Assembly: GCF_012641395.1 (NCBI RefSeq)
Contig: NZ_JABAIH010000008.1
Location: 62,001-126,000 of the forward strand
Source of the DNA: Rhizobium sp. P32RR-XVIII
GTDB lineage: Bacteria; Pseudomonadota; Alphaproteobacteria; Rhizobiales; Rhizobiaceae
Length of the DNA: 64,000 bases
Direction: 5' to 3'
Position 1 is the first letter of the stretch. Each line of letters begins with the position of its first letter. This document shows, in pieces, positions 25,419-34,052 of this stretch. The notes beneath the pieces were generated by a model. That model did no database searches, was not told the origin of the DNA, and was given only the letters and a program-made list of their open reading frames with translations. A program made the position numbers and the translations under genes.

Positions 25419-26057
25419 ATGATTGAATTGTATGCATTTTCCACACCGAATAGCGTTCGTGTACCAATTGCGCTCGAAGAGATGGGTCTGAGCTACGAAC
25501 TCAGACCGGTCAATGTAAGGAAGGGCGAACAGAAGCTTCCCGAGCATCTTGCGATGAACCCCAACGGGAAGGTACCGGTTCTCGTGGACAACGACGGCCC
25601 CGGCGGCGAACCAATAACGCTGACGGAGTCAGGCGCGATCCTCGTCTACCTTGCCGAGAAGAGCGGCAAGCTTCTGCCGAAGGATGGCGTGGCGCGGGCA
25701 CGGGTTTTCGAGCAGATGTTCTTCCATCTCACAGGGATCGGGCCTGCTTTCGGGCAACTCGGCTTCTTCAAGCGGCAAGCATCGGAGCAGATCCCGTTCG
25801 CCATAGCCCGGTTCCAGGCCGAATCGGAACGGGTGCTCGCCGTTCTTGAGGGTGTCGTCGGCCGTCGCAAGTATGTCGCTGGTGATGAATTCACAATTGC
25901 CGACATCGTCCATTTTGGCTGGCTCTGGCGCCGCGAATTCGCAGGCATCGACTTCGAGAAAACCCCCAACATCGCTCGCTGGTACAACGAAGTTGATGCC
26001 CGACCGGCGGTTAAGCGGGGCGTCGAGCGAGTTACCGCGCTCGTGCCTGCTGCTTAA
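25419..26057 (+). CDS. Glutathione S-transferase (YfcG/Nu-class-like)
   Basis: The protein has 212 residues: a thioredoxin-fold N-domain (1-80, MIELYAFSTPNSVRVPIALEE, NGKVPVLVD, LTESGAILVYLAEK) and an all-alpha C-domain. The TPN motif near residue 9-11 resembles YfcG-type GSTs, which reduce disulfides with two bound glutathiones. It lies 34 bases after the peroxiredoxin-like gene, so the two are probably co-transcribed and act together in thiol-based detoxification. The specific substrate is unknown. Confidence 0.87.
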   Translation: MIELYAFSTPNSVRVPIALEEMGLSYELRPVNVRKGEQKLPEHLAMNPNGKVPVLVDNDGPGGEPITLTESGAILVYLAEKSGKLLPKDGVARARVFEQMFFHLTGIGPAFGQLGFFKRQASEQIPFAIARFQAESERVLAVLEGVVGRRKYVAGDEFTIADIVHFGWLWRREFAGIDFEKTPNIARWYNEVDARPAVKRGVERVTALVPAA

Positions 26058-26216
26058 CGCATCAAAGGCCTCAGTAGCACCTTTGGCCTGACCCATCTCC
26101 GGCGAGAGCCGACCGCATGGGCGGGTCCTCCTGACACCAACCACTATTCACAGCAGCGCCACGGCACGACCCCGAGCGGGAGATTCCATGGCCAAGCATT
26201 TTTTGTGGAGCGTAAC

Positions 26217-27332
26217 ATGACAGATACGAACCCTCGGCCGATCATCGGGCTCTTGTCGGAACGTCACGACGGTGAACGTCGTGCCGCGATCGTTCCCGCC
26301 GACATCAAGCGGATGGCAAATCGCGTGACGTTCATCGTCGAGCGAGGCGCAGGAACCAAATCCGGATACTCCGACCAGGCTTACATGGAGGCAGGTGCCG
26401 CCATTGTTGACCGCACCGACTTGAAGTCTTCGTCCGACATTCTTTTGGGCGTGCGCGCGCCCATCGATCTTTCGGATTTGCCCAAGGGAAAAATTCTGAT
26501 CTCCCTGGGGGGCCGAGACATAGATGTCCTCGACGCCGTTCTGGAAAGGGATATCAAACATCTCGGTCTCGAACGCCTGCCGCGTACGACGCGCGCGCAA
26601 GCAATGGACGTCTTGTCATCACAGGCCACTGTGGCTGGCTACGCGGCGGTCATCGAGGGCGCGCGTGAACTCGATGTATTCCTGCCCATGCTCACGACCG
26701 CGGCTGGAAGCGTGAAGCCGGCCAAAATGATTGCACTCGGTGCCGGGGTTGCCGGATTGCAAGCGATCGCCACAGCGCGCCGGCTTGGAGCAATGGTGCA
26801 CGGGTTCGATGTGCGTGAGGCTGCCCGGGAACAGATCGAAAGCCTTGGCGCGCGGTTTGTCTCCCTTGGCGACGCATTGAAGTCGCAGGACGTCGCCAAC
26901 GGCTATGCAGGGGAACAATCCGCTGACCAACAGGCCAGATTGAGGCAGGCGCTTGCTTCAACGCTTGCGCAGATGCAACTGATCGTCACCAGCGCACAGA
27001 TCCCCGGGCGAACCGCCCCGCTGCTGATCGACGACGCAGCGCTATCGTCGCTGACGCCCGGAACAGTCATCGTCGATCTGGCGGCAGAAACGGGCGGCAA
27101 CACGAGCCGTACAAAGCCGGGCGAAACGATCCGGTTCAATGGCGTGACGATTATCGGGTCGGTGAATTTGCCGAGTCAGATGGCCGCTGATGCAAGCAGG
27201 CTTTTCAGCGGCAATATTCGCGCTTTGCTCGAATACCTCATCCCGGACGAGACCGGCGTGCTCTTGCAGTCAGAGGATCCCATCGTCGGCCCTCTGCTCG
27301 GCGTAGACGCGGTCCTCCGCACGGCAGCGTAA
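26217..27332 (+). CDS. pntAA: Proton-translocating NAD(P)+ transhydrogenase, alpha-1 subunit
   Basis: The protein has 371 residues and corresponds to the NAD(H)-binding domain I: VGTERHDGERRAA-like SERHDGERRAAIVP at the start, the Rossmann motif LGAGVAGLQAIATARRLGA (about 175-193) and the VDLAAETGGN block. It lacks membrane helices, as in the three-gene alphaproteobacterial form. The ATG at 26217 has GGAG seven bases upstream; a GTG at 26205 is an alternative. It transfers hydride from NADH to NADP+ with PntB, giving NADPH for thiol reduction. It is 15 bases before pntAB. Confidence 0.93.
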   Translation: MTDTNPRPIIGLLSERHDGERRAAIVPADIKRMANRVTFIVERGAGTKSGYSDQAYMEAGAAIVDRTDLKSSSDILLGVRAPIDLSDLPKGKILISLGGRDIDVLDAVLERDIKHLGLERLPRTTRAQAMDVLSSQATVAGYAAVIEGARELDVFLPMLTTAAGSVKPAKMIALGAGVAGLQAIATARRLGAMVHGFDVREAAREQIESLGARFVSLGDALKSQDVANGYAGEQSADQQARLRQALASTLAQMQLIVTSAQIPGRTAPLLIDDAALSSLTPGTVIVDLAAETGGNTSRTKPGETIRFNGVTIIGSVNLPSQMAADASRLFSGNIRALLEYLIPDETGVLLQSEDPIVGPLLGVDAVLRTAA

Positions 27333-27347
27333 GTAAAGGGCTCCCAT

Positions 27348-27671
27348 ATGAACACCACAACTCTCATCCAGCTTTTCGTGTTTCTTTTGGCAGGATTCGT
27401 CGGCTTTCAGAGCATCAGCCGCATCCCACCGCTCTTGCACACGCCCCTGATGGCCGCGACTAACGCCATATCGGGGATTTCCCTCGTTGCCTCACTGGTG
27501 TTGGCTGGCTCTGACCACGGACTACTGGCGACTGTTCTCGGGACGGTTGCGGTTGCTGCCGCCATGGCCAACGTCGTTGGCGGATTCCTGATCACAGACC
27601 GAATGCTGGCGATGTTCAAACGCGACAATTCCCGGAACAAGGAGGGCGCATCCAGCGCTTCTGCCCAATGA
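27348..27671 (+). CDS. pntAB: NAD(P)+ transhydrogenase, alpha-2 (membrane) subunit
   Basis: The protein has 107 residues and about three membrane helices, with the conserved segment IPPLLHTPLMAATNAISGI. It forms part of the proton channel (domain II) with PntB. Its stop overlaps the pntB start by 4 bp (ATGA). The length is normal for PntAB. Confidence 0.93.
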   Translation: MNTTTLIQLFVFLLAGFVGFQSISRIPPLLHTPLMAATNAISGISLVASLVLAGSDHGLLATVLGTVAVAAAMANVVGGFLITDRMLAMFKRDNSRNKEGASSASAQ

Positions 27672-29056
27672 GCGACACTCTCATCCAACTCGCCTATCTC
27701 TTCGCCGCGTTTCTTTTCCTGACCGCATTGCGCGCCCTCGGCAAACCCGACACGGCGCGCCGGGGCATACAACTCGCGGCCTTCGGTATGGCGGTTGCCA
27801 TCGCGGCAACCCTCTTCAATTCACGCATCGTCTCTTACGAGTGGATCGCCATCGGCGGCGTTGTCGGAGCGGTCGCGGGCTACCCGCTCGGCAAATGGGT
27901 CCCCATGACGGCGATGCCACAGCGCATCGCACTTAGCCATGCACTCGGCGCTCTTGCAGCTACGCTGGTTGGTATCGGTGAGTATCACAACGGCCTCTCC
28001 GTCGGGGAACTCACACGGGGCCATGTGCTGGCGTTGGGGTTCGAGGTACTGCTCGGCGGCCTCACTGTTACAGGCAGTCTAATGGCATTCGGGAAGCTAC
28101 AGGACATCCTGCCCGGGCAGCCGATTACCTTTCGCGGTCAGAACGCCTTCAACCTCGCCGTCCTCGCGGTTGGTGTTGCGAGCCTCGTGTGGCTCGTCGC
28201 AGATCCGATGAACGTGACGGTCGCCGCCGTCATGCTTGCGGTCAGCCTTATTGTCGGTGTTCTTCTGGTTCTTCCTATCGGTGGTGCTGACATGCCCGTT
28301 GTCGTCAGTCTGCTGAACTCCTATGCGGGCCTCGCGGCAGTGGCAACGGGCTTCGCCATCGACAATAATATCCTCATAATTGTCGGGGCGCTCGATGGCC
28401 TGTCCGGCTTCATCCTTTCCGTTGCAATGAGCAAGGCGATGAACCGGTCTTTCGCCAACGTCCTGTTCGGAGCGTTCGGGTCGGCACCTTCTGCCGACGC
28501 GGGCGGACCATCTCCGACGGGCGGTGAGATGGTGCCGATCTCTGCCGAGGACGCTGCACTTCGCATGGCCTATGCCGAGAAGGTCATCATCGTCCCCGGG
28601 TATGGCCTTGCGGTGGCGCAAGCCCAGCACCAGGCCCGTGAGCTCGCAGATTTGATCGAAAAGCGCGGTGGCGATGTTCGTTTTGCGATACATCCGGTGG
28701 CCGGTCGCATGCCCGGGCACATGAACGTATTGCTCGCAGAGGCAGGCGTCCCCTACGACAAGCTGCTCGACATGGAAGACATCAATGACAGATTCGCGGA
28801 GGCCGATGTCGCTCTCGTGGTCGGTGCGAATGACGTCGTGAACCCGGCGGCCAGGACAAATCCAAAATCGCCTATCTACGGCATGCCCATCCTGAAGGTA
28901 GAAGAGTCGAAGAGCGTCATCGCCATGAAGCGCGGCCGTGGCGCTGGCTTCTCTGGGGTCGAGAACGACCTTTTCGTCAGCCCGAAGACGTCCATGCTTT
29001 TCGGCGACGCGAAGCAGTCCCTCATCACCCTCGGCTTGGAAGTCAAGAACGCCTGA
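27668..29056 (+). CDS. pntB: NAD(P)+ transhydrogenase, beta subunit
   Basis: The protein has 462 residues. The membrane part (1-260) has eight to nine helices, including VVSLLNSYAGLAAVATGFAI. The NADP(H)-binding domain III follows with PGYGLAVAQAQH, HPVAGRMPGHMNVLLAEA, VGANDVVNPAA and AMKRGRGAGFSG. With PntAA/PntAB it uses the proton gradient to make NADPH. It ends the plus-strand redox operon and is followed by a hairpin. Confidence 0.95.
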   Translation: MSDTLIQLAYLFAAFLFLTALRALGKPDTARRGIQLAAFGMAVAIAATLFNSRIVSYEWIAIGGVVGAVAGYPLGKWVPMTAMPQRIALSHALGALAATLVGIGEYHNGLSVGELTRGHVLALGFEVLLGGLTVTGSLMAFGKLQDILPGQPITFRGQNAFNLAVLAVGVASLVWLVADPMNVTVAAVMLAVSLIVGVLLVLPIGGADMPVVVSLLNSYAGLAAVATGFAIDNNILIIVGALDGLSGFILSVAMSKAMNRSFANVLFGAFGSAPSADAGGPSPTGGEMVPISAEDAALRMAYAEKVIIVPGYGLAVAQAQHQARELADLIEKRGGDVRFAIHPVAGRMPGHMNVLLAEAGVPYDKLLDMEDINDRFAEADVALVVGANDVVNPAARTNPKSPIYGMPILKVEESKSVIAMKRGRGAGFSGVENDLFVSPKTSMLFGDAKQSLITLGLEVKNA

Positions 29057-29083
29057 CCACAGGCCCAACGAAATCGAGAGTGC

Positions 29084-29117
29084 TAGGACGCGGGCCGCGC
29101 GAGTGGCTCGCGTCCTA
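29084..29117 (+). terminator. Hairpin downstream of pntB
   Basis: TAGGACGCG and CGCGTCCTA form a 9-bp outer stem around a GC-rich inner loop, 28 bases after the pntB stop. There is no T-run, so efficiency as an intrinsic terminator is uncertain. Confidence 0.45.
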
Positions 29118-29347
29118 ACCAATTCGAGGATGCGATAAAAAGGCAAAGGAATCGCATGCGGCGGCCGGCTATGGGCAATTCCCCGGCTCCCGGAATTCTT
29201 CCAGACCTACCCTGGCATTACCGCGGGCGCTTGGGGGTCTCGCGAGCTTTGGTCCTCCCCTACCCCGATTAACGCGATATTTTCGGCAGATCGGCCATCC
29301 AAGGCGACGGGCTAACGGCCGGATAGTGTTCGGCAAGCCGAACCCTC

Positions 29348-29362
29348 ATTCCAATCAGGAAT
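29348..29362. promoter_or_regulatory. LysR-type box ATTCC-N5-GGAAT upstream of second SDR
   Basis: The palindrome ATTCC-AATCA-GGAAT lies 139 bases before the SDR at 29502. It is identical in its fixed bases and spacing to the boxes at 23548, 24589 and 31090. Confidence 0.65.
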
Positions 29363-29501
29363 AAAGAATAGTCCGTTCCAACTGCTACAGCGCCGCCAAC
29401 ATTGCTTCTATTTGAGAACCCGGCGCCGGACCGGCGCCTCCTGCGTCGCCACCAATCAGAAGAACGAGGCAGGCCAATGGGTTTTCGAAGGACGATTAAA
29501 C

Positions 29502-30239
29502 ATGAGCATGAAGTTGGATGGAAAGGTCGCGCTGGTAACCGGGGGCAGCGCCGGCATCGGGCTTGGCATTGCAAAGCAAATGGCGCGCGAAGGCGCCACT
29601 GTCTACATCACAGGCCGGCGTCAGAGCGAACTTGACAAGGCGGTTGCCGAAATCGGGCACGGTGCGATCGCGGTTCAAGCGGATGCTTCGAACTTAACCG
29701 ACATCGACCGGGTGTACGACACAGTCCGCAAGAACAATGGTCACATTGACGTGCTCGTCCTCAACGCGGGCTTCTATGAATTCATGAAGTTCGGCGAGAT
29801 CACTGAAGAGCACTACGACAAAACCTACAACACGAACGTCAAGGGTCTTCTGTTCGCATTCCAGAAGGCACTTCCGCTGCTTCACGACGGCGCTTCCATT
29901 ATCTTGATCGGGTCTATCGCCGGCTCGAAGGGCATCCCCAGCATGTCCGTCTATTCTTCGACGAAGGCCGCGGTGCGGAATCTCGCGCGCGGCTGGATGA
30001 TCGATACGAAAGAACGCGGGTTCCGCATCAACATCCTGAGCCCTGGTCATACGCTGACCCCCGGTCTTTCTGGACTACTTCCCGCAGAGGCCCATGAGGG
30101 TCTGGTCGGCACAATCCCCCTTGGTCGTCTGGGCACGCCCGAGGATATGGGGAAAGTCGCGGTCTTCCTGGCCTCCGACGACAGCGCCTACATTACCGGC
30201 GTCGAGTTGGATGTCGACGGTGGCGTCTCACAGTACTGA
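29502..30239 (+). CDS. Short-chain dehydrogenase/reductase, paralog of the 22701 SDR
   Basis: The protein has 245 residues with TGGSAGIG (13-20), VLNAG, and catalytic S138, Y151 and K155. TGRRQSELDKA after the second strand resembles the other SDR and suggests NADP(H) use. The ATG at 29502 starts the fold at once; 30 upstream residues of the open frame have no SDR content. The two SDRs share an unusual motif order (GRRQxELxKA, EEHYxKT) and the same upstream box, so they probably arose by duplication and answer to the same LysR. Confidence 0.88.
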   Translation: MSMKLDGKVALVTGGSAGIGLGIAKQMAREGATVYITGRRQSELDKAVAEIGHGAIAVQADASNLTDIDRVYDTVRKNNGHIDVLVLNAGFYEFMKFGEITEEHYDKTYNTNVKGLLFAFQKALPLLHDGASIILIGSIAGSKGIPSMSVYSSTKAAVRNLARGWMIDTKERGFRINILSPGHTLTPGLSGLLPAEAHEGLVGTIPLGRLGTPEDMGKVAVFLASDDSAYITGVELDVDGGVSQY

Positions 30240-30249
30240 GGGGACGACG

Positions 30250-30272
30250 GGGCGGAGGTTCGACTTCCGCCC
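30250..30272 (+). terminator. Hairpin downstream of SDR
   Basis: GGGCGGA and TCCGCCC form a 7-bp stem 10 bases after the SDR stop. A short T5 run follows only 20 bases later, so it is a weak candidate. Confidence 0.35.
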
Positions 30273-30483
30273 TGTCTCGATCCCGATGGCTTTTTAGGCA
30301 TTCAGCTACACTGGCTGCCTAGAAGGTTTTCAAGATGCAACAAGGCAGAGCGAAGGTCGAGTTGATCGCGTCGAGCATCTGTCTGGTACGGGGGTGGGTT
30401 TCCTTCATAGTGGGACACGCATGCCATGCTGTTAGCCTGTGTGCGGCATAAGGCAGCGCGAACAGACCCGATTGGCGAAAAGA

Positions 30484-30909
30484 TCAGGTTCTGACGGAAG
30501 ACCCGCTTTTGCTCTTGAGGGCTGGAAGTTCACGCAGGTCGACGAGTTCCGACCTGAACGCGACATATCCCCTGAGTTCTTGAATGACAGGGTGCCGGTC
30601 TTCAAAGGACCAAGCAACATTGGTGCTTACGCCCGACGGAGTAGCGGCGTCGTAGTTGACGGCATCGGAATCTACAGGTGACTTCCCGCGGACGAGGAAG
30701 TCCATTCGGACATCCGTTCGAGGGATGTACTGTACGGGCCTGTGGCCGGCTTCGTAGACCGTGAGCGCATTCTTCGTGTCGGCGATCAGTCGCCCTGAGA
30801 GGAAGACCACGACCCGGTCGGGATTAGGCTCGACGGTTATTGGTGCGGCTGAGCCGGGGAGTAAACGTGCATAAAAGGTGACCTCGTCGTCGCCGCGATC
30901 GTCGAACAT
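30484..30909 (-). CDS. DUF427-domain protein
   Basis: The protein has 141 residues with one DUF427 module: VVVFLSGRLIADTKNALTVYE, then GHRPVQYIPRTDVRMDF and, later, WSFEDRHPVIQELRGYVAFRSELVD. The ATG at 30909 is preferred to a TTG three codons upstream. It is divergent from an MFS gene, with a shared 380-base intergenic region that holds an ATTCC-N5-GGAAT box. Function is unknown. A two-domain relative is encoded at 17380. Confidence 0.8.
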   Translation of the reverse strand: MFDDRGDDEVTFYARLLPGSAAPITVEPNPDRVVVFLSGRLIADTKNALTVYEAGHRPVQYIPRTDVRMDFLVRGKSPVDSDAVNYDAATPSGVSTNVAWSFEDRHPVIQELRGYVAFRSELVDLRELPALKSKSGSSVRT

Positions 30910-31289
30910 GGTGATCAAATCCCAATTTTCCCGTGCCTCGGCAGCAAGCGTCCGGCACCATTTCTGAACCAGATCTCAATGTGACTGAGCGGCCGTATCC
31001 AGCGTGGCACTCACATCGCTGCCAATCTTCAACAAGCTAGATCTCGAATTATCCGCCAGTTTTCCAGTCTTGGCGGGGGACTAATCTTTATTCCGGTTCG
31101 GAATGGGGCCGGACGTCAAGGCCATGCCGACGTGGCGCATGCCACCTGGGCCGCGATCAATGGCGGCGGTGCTGCTGCGGCAACACAACACGGACCCAAA
31201 TAGACGCTGCAGTGAAATGTTCCGTTGCAAAATCCCGCATTATGAGATTCAAGGAGCCCATCGATTAACCGGCACATCCGGAGAATGAA
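30910..31289. other. Divergent intergenic region between DUF427 and MFS genes
   Basis: This 380-base region holds the ATTCC-N5-GGAAT box at 31090-31104. I see no gene or remnant in it. Confidence 0.5.
31090..31104. promoter_or_regulatory. LysR-type box ATTCC-N5-GGAAT upstream of MFS exporter
   Basis: The palindrome ATTCC-GGTTC-GGAAT lies 185 bases before the MFS start and 180 bases before the divergent DUF427 start. It is the fourth copy of this element. Confidence 0.6.
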
Positions 31290-32657
31290 GTGCAAGCAAC
31301 GCAAAATGTGGCCGACGGCTTGGCGGCACCGCAGCGCTATTGGGTTATGGTCTGCATCTTGCTTGCTACGACCTTGACGAACCTCGACGCGGCGATCGCA
31401 AATGTCGCGCTGCCCACGATCGCGCATGGCTTCGGGACCAGTGAGGGAGCCACTGTTTGGGTGGTCAACATCTACCAGCTGACGGTCGCCGTTTGTCTGC
31501 TGCCGGCAGCCGCGATGGGTGAGATCTTCGGATTGAAGCGCGTCTACGTCTTCGGCCTTGTCATGTTCACTTTGGCCTCCTTGGGCTGCGCATTGTCGCC
31601 GAACATCGATATCTTGATCGCCGCGCGTCTCTTCCAGGGGATCGGTGGAGCGTGCCTCGCGGCTCTCTCTCCGGCAATGATCCGGTCTATCTATCCACGC
31701 CGCCTCATAGCAGACGGGTTCGCGCTGCTTGCCCTCATGGTTGCTGTATCAGCGGCTCTGGGGCCGACAGTTGCAGCCCTGATCCTGTCCATCGCGTCGT
31801 GGCCTTGGCTGTTTCTGGTCAACGTGCCTTTCTGCCTCGTTACCGTGCCCCTCTTCCAGGCCATTGCGCCGGCCACTCCGGGGCAGAAGAAGCCGTTCGA
31901 CTATTCCGGCGCCGTGCTGAACGCCCTGGCTTTCGGGCTGATCGTGGTCGGCGTGGGGAGCCTGAGCGGCGAACACACGGTAGCGAGTCTCCTTCAGATT
32001 TGCGCCGGCCTCGTCTGTTTTGCTGTGTTCATCCTTCAACAGCGGCAACGCGTCACGCCGATGCTGCCGCTTGATTTGCTGCGTATTCCGGTGTTCGCGC
32101 TGTCGGCGGCCACCTCGGTCTGCTCCTACATCGCACAGATCATGGCGTTCGTTTCCTTGCCCTTCCTTTTCCAGACGGTGCTCCATCGCTCGGCGGTAGC
32201 GACCGGACTGCTGATAACACCCTGGCCAGTACTGGTTGCATTTACCGCTCCCGTCGCCGGACGTCTTTCGACACGCTATCCGGCGTCTCTGCTTGGCAGC
32301 ATCGGCCTGACGCTCCTTGCCGCCGGGCTTCTGCTCCTGGCCGCCCTGCCGTCCCTCCCCGGCGATCTCGACATTGCCTGGCGTATGGCGCTCTGCGGCA
32401 TCGGCTTCGGCCTCTTCCAGACGCCGAACAATACCGCCTTGATGACGGCTGGCCCTGTGACACGCAATGCGGCCGCCAGTGCCATGGTTGCTGTCGCTCG
32501 AACGGTGGGATGGTCCTTGGGATCAGCGCTCGTCGCTCTGATCTTCGCGTCAAGAGGGGCCGACGCGGCGTTGGAATGCCTCGGCATCGGGGCTGGGTTT
32601 GCTGCTTTAGGCGTTGTCATTAGCGGCGTACGATTGTTCGCTACCCGTCCCGCCTAA
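31290..32657 (+). CDS. MFS drug exporter (DHA2/EmrB-QacA type)
   Basis: The protein has 455 residues and 13-14 hydrophobic segments. TM1 has LDAAIANVALPTIA, the DHA2 signature, and LFQGIGGACLAALSPAMI follows in TM4. The GTG start has GGAGAA five bases upstream. Family members export toxic organic compounds by proton antiport. The ATTCC-N5-GGAAT box upstream suggests co-regulation with the SDR/peroxiredoxin/GST genes, in line with a response to a toxic electrophile or quinone. Confidence 0.87.
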   Translation: MQATQNVADGLAAPQRYWVMVCILLATTLTNLDAAIANVALPTIAHGFGTSEGATVWVVNIYQLTVAVCLLPAAAMGEIFGLKRVYVFGLVMFTLASLGCALSPNIDILIAARLFQGIGGACLAALSPAMIRSIYPRRLIADGFALLALMVAVSAALGPTVAALILSIASWPWLFLVNVPFCLVTVPLFQAIAPATPGQKKPFDYSGAVLNALAFGLIVVGVGSLSGEHTVASLLQICAGLVCFAVFILQQRQRVTPMLPLDLLRIPVFALSAATSVCSYIAQIMAFVSLPFLFQTVLHRSAVATGLLITPWPVLVAFTAPVAGRLSTRYPASLLGSIGLTLLAAGLLLLAALPSLPGDLDIAWRMALCGIGFGLFQTPNNTALMTAGPVTRNAAASAMVAVARTVGWSLGSALVALIFASRGADAALECLGIGAGFAALGVVISGVRLFATRPA

Positions 32658-32811
32658 AGCCATTTTGGGCACAGCACACATCCGCTTGTTTGCAAGACGG
32701 AAGGCACAGGGTAAATCTCGGCGGGGTTACTCCAAGCCTCGACTTATAGATGCTACGGGCGGGATGCCGTCGAGGTAGTCACCGGTCCTCAATTTGCTTC
32801 CGGCATATTTC

Positions 32812-32835
32812 AAACAAAAGGCCCGCCGAGGCGGG
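32812..32835 (-). terminator. Rho-independent terminator of the aldolase-family gene
   Basis: On the minus strand a CCCGC/GCGGG stem with a short loop is followed by CTTTTGTTTG, 30 bases after the stop at 32865. Confidence 0.65.
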
Positions 32836-32864
32836 ACTTCATTCAATCCTCGATCTCTTCGATC

Positions 32865-33827
32865 TCAGGACTTCCACTTCTGCACGGCACCTGGAAGCTT
32901 GCTCCATTCGGCATACCAGGTGTTGAAGAGCTTGAACTGAGCTTCGACATAGCCGCGCTGGCTCTCGGTCAGCGCGTCGGTCTCGTTGAAATGGAGCGTG
33001 TATTCCTTGTCGCCCTTCAGCACCATCATATGCTTGAAGTAGAGGACGAGATCCGGACCTGCGTCGAATGACGAAAGGACAGCCAGCGCCTGTTCCAATT
33101 CCTGAGCGCGTTGACGTGCATCGACATCGCCGGCGGCAGCAGCCTGCGAAAGGCTGCAAAGATGGATCACTTCCTTCGGCAGCACGTTGCCGATGCCGGT
33201 GATGGCGCCCGTGGCGCCACAATTGACGAAGCCGTGGAAAACGGCCGTATCGACACCAATCATCAGCGAAACGCCGTCATCGCGGCTGGTGATGTTCTCG
33301 GCGGCATAGCGCAAGTCGTCCGGGCCGCCGAATTCCTTGAAGCCCACGAGGTTGGCGTGTTCGGCGCGCAGCGCGAAGAACAGATCGGCCCGCGTGGCAA
33401 AACCGTAGTACGGGCTGTTGTAGATGACCGCCGGAAGATCGGGGGCAGCCGACAGGATTGCCTTGAAGTGCGCTTTCTGGGCCGCAATCACCGAGCCACG
33501 CGACAGGACGCGCGGAATCACCATCAAGCCCTGGGCGCCGACTTTCTGCGCATGGGCCGCATGAGCAACGGCCGAAGCAGTGTTGACGGCGCCAGTGCCG
33601 ACGATGACCGGAATACCCGCCTTGACCAGGCGCTCCACTCCTTCCATGCGTTGCTGGTCGCTGAGCAGCGGCCAATCCCCCATGGAGCCGCAGTAGACGA
33701 CGGCCGACATGCCCTGCGCGATGAGTTCCTTGCCCTTGCGCACGAGCCCGTCGAAGTCCGGGCTGCGGTCTTTCTTGCAAGGGGTCATGAGCGCCGGAAT
33801 GACTCCGGAAAAAATCTTGGCTTTCAT
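32865..33827 (-). CDS. Dihydrodipicolinate synthase/N-acetylneuraminate lyase superfamily protein
   Basis: The (beta/alpha)8 protein has 320 residues with Schiff-base lysine K164 (VGFKEFGG) and Tyr136 (VIYNSPYYG). The usual GTTGE motif is replaced by CGSMGDW (46-52), so it is not a housekeeping DapA. Relatives with these features in rhizobia include 1-pyrroline-4-hydroxy-2-carboxylate deaminases of hydroxyproline catabolism. That is a possible function, not proven, since no other hydroxyproline genes are seen. AGGAG precedes the ATG. A TTGTCGACAA palindrome lies 86 bases upstream. Confidence 0.82.
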   Translation of the reverse strand: MKAKIFSGVIPALMTPCKKDRSPDFDGLVRKGKELIAQGMSAVVYCGSMGDWPLLSDQQRMEGVERLVKAGIPVIVGTGAVNTASAVAHAAHAQKVGAQGLMVIPRVLSRGSVIAAQKAHFKAILSAAPDLPAVIYNSPYYGFATRADLFFALRAEHANLVGFKEFGGPDDLRYAAENITSRDDGVSLMIGVDTAVFHGFVNCGATGAITGIGNVLPKEVIHLCSLSQAAAAGDVDARQRAQELEQALAVLSSFDAGPDLVLYFKHMMVLKGDKEYTLHFNETDALTESQRGYVEAQFKLFNTWYAEWSKLPGAVQKWKS

Positions 33828-33912
33828 TCAAACTCCTATTGGCCTGCCAGCCTGACGATCGTTCGCACAGAAAAACCGTGCCTCGGCTAGGTCATAGCGC
33901 CTTGTATTCTAT

Positions 33913-33922
33913 TTGTCGACAA
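33913..33922. promoter_or_regulatory. TTGTCGACAA palindrome, candidate GntR/FCD operator
   Basis: A perfect 10-bp palindrome of the TnGT-N2-ACnA kind known for FCD-type GntR regulators lies between the divergent aldolase-family gene and gntR. Confidence 0.55.
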
Positions 33923-33999
33923 GAAATTCGATGTACGGCGGATGAGGCGGGCGGACACCTTGACTTCACCGGGGCGTCTGCTTGACTAAGGTGCCCTGG

Positions 34000-34009
34000 T
34001 CGTCGACAA
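34000..34009. promoter_or_regulatory. TCGTCGACAA, second candidate GntR operator
   Basis: This site differs at one base from TTGTCGACAA and lies 44 bases before the gntR start, a place that fits autoregulation. Confidence 0.45.
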
Positions 34010-34052
34010 GCTGCCCCGATCCGGTGGTCGTCTCCCAGAAGAAGAATAGGCT

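Larger units (their letters stand above)
29057..29501. other. Intergenic region between pntB and SDR
   Basis: This 445-base stretch holds the pntB hairpin (29084-29117) and an ATTCC-N5-GGAAT box (29348-29362). A reverse-frame piece ending at 29269 (YSLFLIGMRVRLAEHYP and so on) may be a gene remnant but is unassigned. No intact gene is seen. Confidence 0.45.
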
